A stretch of 12,683 nt of DNA from Sulfurimonas sp. GTDB taxonomy: Bacteria > Campylobacterota > Campylobacteria > Campylobacterales > Sulfurimonadaceae. The notes under the pieces were generated by a model that saw nothing but the letters and a program-made list of their open reading frames with translations, had not been told where the DNA came from and did no database searches. Every line of letters starts with the position of its first letter. The first letter of the stretch is position 1. The translations under genes and the position numbers were made by a program. Positions 1 to 5,353 of this stretch are shown here, in pieces. Where the stretch lies: positions 1 to 12,683 of the forward strand of contig NZ_JALNZY010000057.1 in assembly GCF_023229105.1 (NCBI RefSeq). Direction: 5' to 3'.

Positions 1-1335
1 CTCGTTTGGAGATTTAGCAATAAATCTTAGCCACAAAAATCCAAACAGACCCGCACACAAGGAAGCGACTAAGATTCCTATTTTAGCTTGAAAGATAAGA
101 ACATCATTGCCTATAAATGCCAAATCAGCGATAAATATGGACATAGTAAACCCGATTCCGCCAAGCAGGGCAACCCCGAAAATCTGACTCATGTTGCTGT
201 TTTGCGGAAGCTTTGCAATACCGATTTTAACTGCTAGCCAAGATACCCCCGCTATACCGAGCACTTTTCCAAAAATTAGTCCAGCAATTATACCAAGCGA
301 TACGGGTTGCATAACGGTACTCAAAGCAGATGAAAAATCTATAGAAATTCCGGCATTTGCAAGCGCAAACAACGGTATTACCACTAAACTCACGGAGAGA
401 TGAAGCGAATGTTCGAGTTTTGCTGAGGGGGAGCTAAGCGCGTCTATCTTATCTTTTACGTTTTGGAGTATAGCTTTTTGTTTTTCATGCATTTTATGTT
501 GGAAAACTACAGTATATTTATCATATTCGTCAAGTTTTTCTTTTGTATAGTCTATAAAATCTAGGGGCTGATATTTTGGTTTCGAAGGAATTGCCATAGC
601 AGCGATAACCCCGGCAATAGTAGCGTGCACGCCGGAATCTAGCATAAAAAGCCACATAATAAATCCAACTATAAAGTATGGCAAAATAGCATGTATTCCA
701 AAACGGTTAAATACTATCATGACTATGAGCGAGAGAAATGCCAGACCAAGAGGAAAAACGCTAATCTGCTCTGTATAAAAGAGCGCTATTACCACAACGG
801 CACCCAAGTCATCAACAATTGCAAGAGCTACCAAAAAGGTAATAAGCGAGTTTGAGACTCTGTTGCCAAGAAGTACAAGAGCACTAATTGCAAAAGCGAT
901 ATCTGTTGCCATTGGAATTCCCCATCCGTTTGCTCCCTCTGTGCCTGCGTTGATTCCCATATATACAAGTGCCGGCAGAACCATTCCTCCGATAGCGGCA
1001 AGTATGGGCAGTGCGGCAACTTTTATGCTTGAGAGTTCCCCCACTGTAATTTCTCTTTTTATCTCTAAACCGATGATAAAGAAAAAGATAGCCATCAGTC
1101 CGTCGTTTATCCAGTGGTGAATCGTCATAGATAACCCGAATTCACCTATAAAAATAGATATTTTTGTGTGAAAAAGATGCAGATATGTCTCTGCAAAGGG
1201 AGAATTTGCCAAAATCAAAGCGACTACCGTCATAAACATCAAAACCAAACCTGTTGTTGTTTGAGCATGAATAAACTCTTCAAAAGGGGTGGCAATTCTT
1301 TTAAATGCTTTCTCCCATGGGGCGTATATTTTCAT
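1..1335 (-). CDS. nhaA: Na+/H+ antiporter NhaA (3' end outside window)
   Basis: Inner-membrane electrogenic antiporter that exchanges cytoplasmic Na+ for external H+, serving sodium and pH homeostasis. The reading frame is open for 445 codons from the ATG at 1333-1335 and runs off the window without a stop, so only a few C-terminal residues are probably missing. Family signatures are clear: GWGIPMATDIAFA (Asp145, equivalent to E. coli Asp133), VDDLGAVVV (Asp175/Asp176, equivalent to Asp163/Asp164 that bind the ion), PLFALANAGIS, and a lysine in LIFGKVLG matching E. coli Lys300. A hydrophilic stretch of about 45 residues (YQPLDFIDYTKEK to DALSSPSAK) sits between the segments equivalent to TM VIII and IX. 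E. coli NhaA lacks it; I recall a similar long loop in Helicobacter pylori NhaA. An AAGGA ribosome site lies about 5 bases before the ATG. The gene is divergent from the repeat-protein gene at 1400. Confidence 0.95.
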   Translation of the reverse strand, partial: MKIYAPWEKAFKRIATPFEEFIHAQTTTGLVLMFMTVVALILANSPFAETYLHLFHTKISIFIGEFGLSMTIHHWINDGLMAIFFFIIGLEIKREITVGELSSIKVAALPILAAIGGMVLPALVYMGINAGTEGANGWGIPMATDIAFAISALVLLGNRVSNSLITFLVALAIVDDLGAVVVIALFYTEQISVFPLGLAFLSLIVMIVFNRFGIHAILPYFIVGFIMWLFMLDSGVHATIAGVIAAMAIPSKPKYQPLDFIDYTKEKLDEYDKYTVVFQHKMHEKQKAILQNVKDKIDALSSPSAKLEHSLHLSVSLVVIPLFALANAGISIDFSSALSTVMQPVSLGIIAGLIFGKVLGIAGVSWLAVKIGIAKLPQNSNMSQIFGVALLGGIGFTMSIFIADLAFIGNDVLIFQAKIGILVASLCAGLFGFLWLRFIAKSPNE

Positions 1336-1359
1336 AAAAATCCTTTGCTTTGTTCGAGC

Positions 1360-1368
1360 ATTATAACA
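1360..1368 (-). promoter_or_regulatory. extended -10 promoter of nhaA
   Basis: On the minus strand this reads TGTTATAAT, a perfect TGnTATAAT extended -10 box. That is the dominant sigma-70 promoter form in Campylobacter and Helicobacter, where the -35 is poorly conserved. Transcription would start near 1353, giving a leader of about 18 bases that carries the AAGGA ribosome site. The assignment rests on motif and position only. Confidence 0.6.
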
Positions 1369-1384
1369 AACTGAGTACAACCAA

Positions 1385-1393
1385 TGCTATAAT
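1385..1393 (+). promoter_or_regulatory. extended -10 promoter of the LRV-repeat gene (predicted leaderless)
   Basis: The plus strand reads TGCTATAAT, a perfect TGnTATAAT extended -10. The hexamer ends only 6 bases before the ATG at 1400, so the usual start distance puts +1 on or next to the A of the start codon. No Shine-Dalgarno sequence is present. It lies back to back with the nhaA promoter, with about 19 bases between the two elements. Confidence 0.6.
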
Positions 1394-1399
1394 TTGCTT

Positions 1400-2575
1400 A
1401 TGAATTTAAAAGAATTACAAAATAAAAAGATACTTCTTTTTGGCAAGAGTCGTGCCTTTAGCATGGATGAGTTTGCTTCGCAATTGAAGTTTCACAAGAT
1501 AGAGATAACCTCTGAGCTTGATGAGAATGTGGCACTAGTAGTTGATGCAAAGATGATGACTCCGTATGAGCAAAACAGAAGTGATGCACTTTATGAGAGT
1601 CACTCAAGGAGCGTGGAGTTTACCTCTATCGACGAGGTAGAGCGAGAGCTGGCAAAACATATAGATGCAAATACTCTCTTGATGAGTCTTAAACTAAGCC
1701 GTAACAAAGAGAGGCTAAAAAGTTTTTTACAAAACTCTATGATAGACGATACTCTTTTTTTTAAACTCTTAAAGATGTACTCATGGAGCGGCGAGGACTT
1801 TTTTGAAAATGATGACAACCGTGATGTAAGTGCTGCTTTAATTTCACGTTTTTACGAAAATATAGAGCGAAACCATAATGTTCAGTATGCAACAACGGGT
1901 ATTTTGCATCTTATTGGGCAAACTAAAAACAGAGAACTTTTAAAAGCTATCTCACTGCTTGAGCCTATAAAGTTTCATCCAAAAATAGAGTGTGCAATTG
2001 CTATGAGTCTGTACTGTGATGAGGAGATGCAGGAGTATTTCTTTAAAAACTCAAAAAACCCTAAAATATTAGAAGCGCTCTCTTTAAATAAAGACTTAAA
2101 ACCAGCACTAGCAATAGAGTTTTTAAAAGATGAGGAGTTAGGAAAAAATGTAGCAAAAAGCATAAAGCTTACAGATGAGCTTTTTGAGCTTTGTAAAGAG
2201 CAAAAAGTAGCACTAGCGCTTAATGAAACTCTTACTCCAAAGATGCAAGAGGAACTCCTAAGAGCTAATGATGAAGAGGTCTGTTATGCTTTGTCTCTTA
2301 ATGGTAATCTTGATAAAAAGATTTTAAACTCACTTTTACAAAGCAGAGATAAAAATATTTTATCGTCTATATATGCAAATAAAGCAATACCGATAGAGCT
2401 ACTTGAAGATGCTTATAGAAACGGTAAATATTATGAGGAGTTGGCAAAAAATGAGAGTACGCCCATAGAGATTTTGTACCAGTTGCAACTAGATAGCAGA
2501 TATGAGAGATTTGTAAAAACTAATGCCGGATTTGGCAAACATATACAACAAGTTAATATAGGATGGGAAGTATGA
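1400..2575 (+). CDS. leucine-rich-variant (LRV-like) repeat protein, first gene of the MoxR/VWA cluster
   Basis: The protein is 391 residues, cytoplasmic (no signal peptide or membrane segment), and I do not recognise it by name. From about residue 195 to 380 it consists of degenerate helical repeats of about 22-24 residues, for example ALSLNKDLKPALAIEFLKD, ALALNETLTPKMQEELL, YALSLNGNLDKKILNSLL and LAKNESTPIEILYQL. The recurring A-L/N-x-x-x-P/D-x-x-L-L pattern fits LRV or HEAT-like repeats, which usually make a curved protein-binding surface. The first 70 or so residues (KKILLFGKSRAF, then NVALVVDAK) look like a small alpha/beta domain, perhaps BRCT-like; that is tentative. No cysteine cluster is seen, unlike the Fe-S LRV protein of Azotobacter. 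A TTG two codons upstream could also initiate, but the ATG fits the promoter spacing better. Its TGA overlaps the MoxR start (ATGA), implying translational coupling and a shared job, probably as client adaptor (inference). Confidence 0.8.
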   Translation: MNLKELQNKKILLFGKSRAFSMDEFASQLKFHKIEITSELDENVALVVDAKMMTPYEQNRSDALYESHSRSVEFTSIDEVERELAKHIDANTLLMSLKLSRNKERLKSFLQNSMIDDTLFFKLLKMYSWSGEDFFENDDNRDVSAALISRFYENIERNHNVQYATTGILHLIGQTKNRELLKAISLLEPIKFHPKIECAIAMSLYCDEEMQEYFFKNSKNPKILEALSLNKDLKPALAIEFLKDEELGKNVAKSIKLTDELFELCKEQKVALALNETLTPKMQEELLRANDEEVCYALSLNGNLDKKILNSLLQSRDKNILSSIYANKAIPIELLEDAYRNGKYYEELAKNESTPIEILYQLQLDSRYERFVKTNAGFGKHIQQVNIGWEV

Positions 2576-3567
2576 GAGCAACAGATTTGACAATGGCAAT
2601 AAACTCTTTAGTAGAGCAGAGAGTGCCGACTTTTTTATGGGGTGCCCCGGGGATTGGAAAATCTTCCATAGTAAAGCAGATAGCAAAAAACAGGGATATC
2701 GGGTTTATAGATTTAAGGCTCGCTCTTATGGATCCAACAGACCTGAAGGGAATTCCTTTTTATGATAAGGAGTCACACACCGCACTTTGGGCACCGCCTG
2801 CCTTTTTACCTCGCCAAGGGGAGGGAATTTTGTTTTTAGATGAGTTAAACTCTGCCGCTCCGAGTGTTCAAGCATCTGCTTATCAGCTTATTTTGGATAG
2901 AAAAGTGGGTGAGTATGAGTTGCCTGATGGCTGGGCGATTGTCGCAGCTGGAAACCGTGAGGGCGACAGAGGCGTGACTTACCGCATGCCAAGTCCTTTG
3001 GCAAACAGGTTTGTTCACTTTGAGATGGATGTGCATGTAGAGGATTGGAAGCTTTGGGCATATAAAAACGCCCTTGATGAGAGGATTATCTCCTACATCT
3101 CATATAAAAACGAACACTTGTTCACATTTGATGCAAAGAGCGACGTAAAAAGCTTTGCAACGCCTAGAAGCTGGGAGTATGTAAACAGTGTGCTAAAGAG
3201 CAGCATCACTGAGAAGTTACTTCTTGAGAGTATCGGTGGGGCAGTCGGCAGGGATGTGGCAATCTCTTTTTTGGCTTTTTGCAAAGTTATGAGCAGACTG
3301 CCTGATATAAAAAGCATACTAGAGACGGGAAGCGGCGAGTACAGCGATGAGGTAGATGTTCTTTATGCTCTTAGTATAGGACTCGTGAGTGCATATCTTA
3401 AAGAAAAAAGTGATGCAAAGTTACAAAATCTGCTTAGATATACGCTTGGGCTAAAGAGTGAATTTGCGGTTATGATTGTACAGGATTTGCAGAGAAGTGG
3501 GATAACCATGGAGCATTTAGATACATTTGGCGAGTGGGTAGAGAAGTTTGCTTATCTTCTAGAATAA
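2572..3567 (+). CDS. MoxR-type AAA+ ATPase (AAA_5 family)
   Basis: ATP-driven remodelling or chaperone ATPase, normally partnered with a VWA-domain protein. With the ATG at 2572 it has 331 residues, and the motifs are intact: Walker A GAPGIGKS (24-31), Walker B ILFLDE (86-91), sensor 1 AAGNR (125-129) and arginine finger SPLANR (Arg146). The C-terminal helical lid lies at roughly 180-330. An in-frame ATG at 2563 would add three residues, but the 2572 start forms the ATGA overlap with the upstream stop and has GGGAAG just before it, so it is preferred. By family precedent (CbbQ/CbbO, RavA/ViaA) the partner should be the VWA-like protein encoded at 4213; the ferritin gene separates them. Exact client and function are unknown. 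Confidence 0.88.
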   Translation: MRATDLTMAINSLVEQRVPTFLWGAPGIGKSSIVKQIAKNRDIGFIDLRLALMDPTDLKGIPFYDKESHTALWAPPAFLPRQGEGILFLDELNSAAPSVQASAYQLILDRKVGEYELPDGWAIVAAGNREGDRGVTYRMPSPLANRFVHFEMDVHVEDWKLWAYKNALDERIISYISYKNEHLFTFDAKSDVKSFATPRSWEYVNSVLKSSITEKLLLESIGGAVGRDVAISFLAFCKVMSRLPDIKSILETGSGEYSDEVDVLYALSIGLVSAYLKEKSDAKLQNLLRYTLGLKSEFAVMIVQDLQRSGITMEHLDTFGEWVEKFAYLLE

Positions 3568-3584
3568 TTATTTAAAATGAAATT

Positions 3585-3597
3585 AATCAATTTGATT
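3585..3597. promoter_or_regulatory. 13-bp palindrome upstream of the ferritin gene, possible operator
   Basis: AATCAA-T-TTGATT is a perfect 6-bp inverted repeat with a one-base centre. It sits in the 74-base gap between the MoxR gene and the ferritin gene, just upstream of a possible -10 box. It could be an operator for a redox or metal regulator. It does not match a motif I can name, and in such AT-rich DNA it may be chance. Confidence 0.3.
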
Positions 3598-3598
3598 G

Positions 3599-3607
3599 TA
3601 CTATAGA
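3599..3607 (+). promoter_or_regulatory. possible -10 region for the ferritin gene
   Basis: TACTATAGA, preceded by TG at 3597-3598, could serve as a weak -10 for an internal promoter. The start would fall near 3611-3614, with a leader of about 30 bases carrying the strong AGGAG site at 3631-3635. The match to TGnTATAAT is imperfect. A 74-base gap in an otherwise tight cluster is the main reason to suspect separate control. Confidence 0.35.
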
Positions 3608-3641
3608 AGCGTATTTTAAAAAAAATTATTAGGAGTTAGTT

Positions 3642-4160
3642 ATGGCAAGAGTAGGAAATTCGATAATTAAAGGCTTAGAGGTTTCACATATCATAGAGCT
3701 CTTAAATAAGGCGTATGCAGATGAGTGGTTGGCGTATTATCAGTATTTTATCGAAAGTAAAGTTGTAAAAGGAATCATGAAAGATGCGGCTATTGCTGAA
3801 CTTAATCAGCATGCAGCAGATGAGTTAAGACATGCAAATATGGTAGCAGACAGAATACTTCAGCTTGGAGGAACACCTCTGCTAAGTCCAAATGAGTGGA
3901 TGAAAAAGACAAATTGCGGATATGAAGAGCCTAAAAATTTTGATGTCGTGTCAATTTTACAAGATGCGATAAAAGGTGAGCAGTGCGCAATTAAAATCTA
4001 CTCAAGTCTAGTTGATTTAACAAGAGACAAAGATATAGTTACTTACGATATAGCCTCTCAAATATTGGCTGATGAAGTCGAACATGAAGAGGACCTTCAA
4101 ACGCTTCATGATGATATTACGGAGTTTGTGGACGATCTTAAAAAGAGCCTCAATAAGTAG
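3642..4160 (+). CDS. DPSL / thioferritin-type ferritin-like protein
   Basis: Cytoplasmic four-helix ferritin-like protein of 172 residues, predicted to oxidise Fe(II) with peroxide inside a cage. The di-iron ligand pattern is visible: Glu28 (ADEWLAYYQY), Glu61 and His64 (DELRHA), Glu113 (GEQCA), and Glu145 with His148 (DEVEHE). Cys92 and Cys115 lie 23 residues apart, the second directly after the GEQ ligand. This reproduces the cysteine pair beside the ferroxidase centre of archaeal and Bacteroides Dps-like proteins (DPSL, or thioferritins), and the region from EQCAI to EVEHE resembles the Sulfolobus DPSL sequence as I remember it. That argues against ordinary Dps or bacterioferritin. A strong AGGAG ribosome site sits 6 bases before the ATG. 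Its position between the MoxR and VWA genes suggests co-expression. Assignment to the ferritin-like superfamily is safe; the DPSL subfamily is probable. Confidence 0.85.
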   Translation: MARVGNSIIKGLEVSHIIELLNKAYADEWLAYYQYFIESKVVKGIMKDAAIAELNQHAADELRHANMVADRILQLGGTPLLSPNEWMKKTNCGYEEPKNFDVVSILQDAIKGEQCAIKIYSSLVDLTRDKDIVTYDIASQILADEVEHEEDLQTLHDDITEFVDDLKKSLNK

Positions 4161-4168
4161 TCTTTGCA

Positions 4169-4190
4169 TCAAAAGAGTTCTCTCTTTTGA
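4169..4190 (+). terminator. stem-loop between ferritin and VWA genes (attenuator or mRNA-end hairpin)
   Basis: A perfect 9-bp stem, TCAAAAGAG and CTCTTTTGA, closes a TTCT loop 8 bases after the ferritin stop. It is followed by A-rich rather than T-rich sequence on the plus strand, so it is not a standard intrinsic terminator. It could trim or stabilise the 3' end of the ferritin message or reduce read-through into the VWA gene. Confidence 0.4.
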
Positions 4191-4212
4191 GCAAAAATAA
4201 AAAAATTTCTAT

Positions 4213-5331
4213 ATGCCAAATATTCAAACCAAAATCTCTCAAGCAAAGTCAAAACTTTTACTAAATCATCCTTTTTTCGGCGCACTTGCTGCTAAACTTG
4301 AGCTTGTGCAAAATGATGATATACAGAGTTTTAAAAGCAATGGCATAAAACTTGAGTATAACAGTGATTTTTTGCAAAAGTTAGAACCTTCGCAGATGGA
4401 GTTTGTTTTTGCTAACTCCGCCATGCATGCTTCCCTTTCTCATGAAGCCAGAAAAAACGGCAGAAGCGGTTGGTTGTGGCAGTTGGCGACAGATTATGCA
4501 ATTAACGATATGCTGGTTCAAAACGGCTTAGAACGCCCCGACGAAGCGCACTACTCAAAGAGGGTTAGCGGCATGTACGCCGAGGAGATTTATGCTCTTC
4601 TTAAAGAGGATATTTTGCGTGAGGAACTTGAGTACGAAGCTGATGCTGCTGAGGAGATACAAAATAGCAAAAGCGATTATGAAAAACCAAAGACTCCCAA
4701 AGAGTATGATGCGTTAAACGAGCAGCTTTATGAGGAGTTTGCAAAAGCAAAATTTCAAGAGGAGAGCAAAAGTGGCGAGGTTCCTCTTATGATAGGGAGA
4801 TTTTTTGAGATTTCACAGAGTGGCAAGATTGATTGGAGAAATGAGTTAAAAGTAGCGCTAGATAGGCATCACAAAGATGACTACACGCTTCTTCCTCCGA
4901 GTAAAAAACTGCTCTATGCGGGAATCTATCTTCCCTCATGTATAAGTAAGAGGTTTCAGTTTGTTGTGGCAGTTGATAGTTCTGGCTCGGTTGATGAGAG
5001 ACTTTTAAATGAGTTTTTGAGCGAACTTGGCTTCTTGATGCTAAGTATTGCTAACTATCAGATAGATTTGCTTGTGTGTGATGATAAAATAGGTGCACAC
5101 AAAACTTTTTACGGCGGCGATATTTTAGAAGTGGATGTCAAAGGGGGAGGCGGAACTGATTTTAGACCCGTTTTTGAGTTTGTAGATAGAGAACTATCAG
5201 ATGTGAAACTGCTTCTGTATTTTAGTGATTTGGATGGAATTTTCCCGCATGATACTCCAAATTATGAGGTAAAGTGGGTAGCTCCAAAAGAGGTAAATGT
5301 ACCTTTTGGCACTGTTATAGTATTAGAATAG
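4213..5331 (+). CDS. DUF2201-type protein: degenerate metallopeptidase-like domain plus VWA-like domain
   Basis: A 372-residue soluble protein that is the expected partner of the MoxR ATPase. The N-terminal part (about 1-200) fits the putative metallopeptidase domain DUF2201_N: it opens with KLLLNHPFFGALAAKL and has MEFVFANSAMHASLSHEARK followed by WLWQLATDYAIND. The C-terminal part (about 248-372) is a VWA-like domain with the metal-ion-adhesion motif DSSGS (255-259), GGGGTD (311-316) and FSDLDG. Aligned by eye with the usual L-A-H-E-x-x-H-x-x-x-x-H pattern, positions 68-69 are Asn-Ser instead of His-Glu, so peptidase activity is probably lost while His72 and His77 remain. No Shine-Dalgarno sequence precedes the ATG, only A/T-rich sequence. 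The stop lies 22 bases before the P-type ATPase start. Confidence 0.85.
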   Translation: MPNIQTKISQAKSKLLLNHPFFGALAAKLELVQNDDIQSFKSNGIKLEYNSDFLQKLEPSQMEFVFANSAMHASLSHEARKNGRSGWLWQLATDYAINDMLVQNGLERPDEAHYSKRVSGMYAEEIYALLKEDILREELEYEADAAEEIQNSKSDYEKPKTPKEYDALNEQLYEEFAKAKFQEESKSGEVPLMIGRFFEISQSGKIDWRNELKVALDRHHKDDYTLLPPSKKLLYAGIYLPSCISKRFQFVVAVDSSGSVDERLLNEFLSELGFLMLSIANYQIDLLVCDDKIGAHKTFYGGDILEVDVKGGGGTDFRPVFEFVDRELSDVKLLLYFSDLDGIFPHDTPNYEVKWVAPKEVNVPFGTVIVLE

Positions 5332-5341
5332 TCTAAAAAAC

Positions 5342-5347
5342 AGGAAG
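5342..5347 (+). promoter_or_regulatory. ribosome binding site of the P-type ATPase gene
   Basis: AGGAAG lies 6 bases before the ATG at 5354 and fixes that start. With only 22 bases since the VWA stop, it supports translation from the same message. Confidence 0.7.
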
Positions 5348-5353
5348 TTTAAA

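Noticed and set aside
191..403. Plus-strand ORFs inside nhaA (also 863-1120 and 1168-1374).
   Set aside because: They are antisense to a gene with continuous NhaA motifs on the minus strand.
1394..1399. TTG start adding Met-Leu to the LRV-repeat protein.
   Set aside because: It lies immediately after the -10 hexamer, before the expected transcription start, and has no ribosome site.
2563..2571. Upstream ATG for the MoxR gene, three residues longer.
   Set aside because: The ATG at 2572 gives the typical ATGA stop-start overlap and has GGGAAG at a workable distance.
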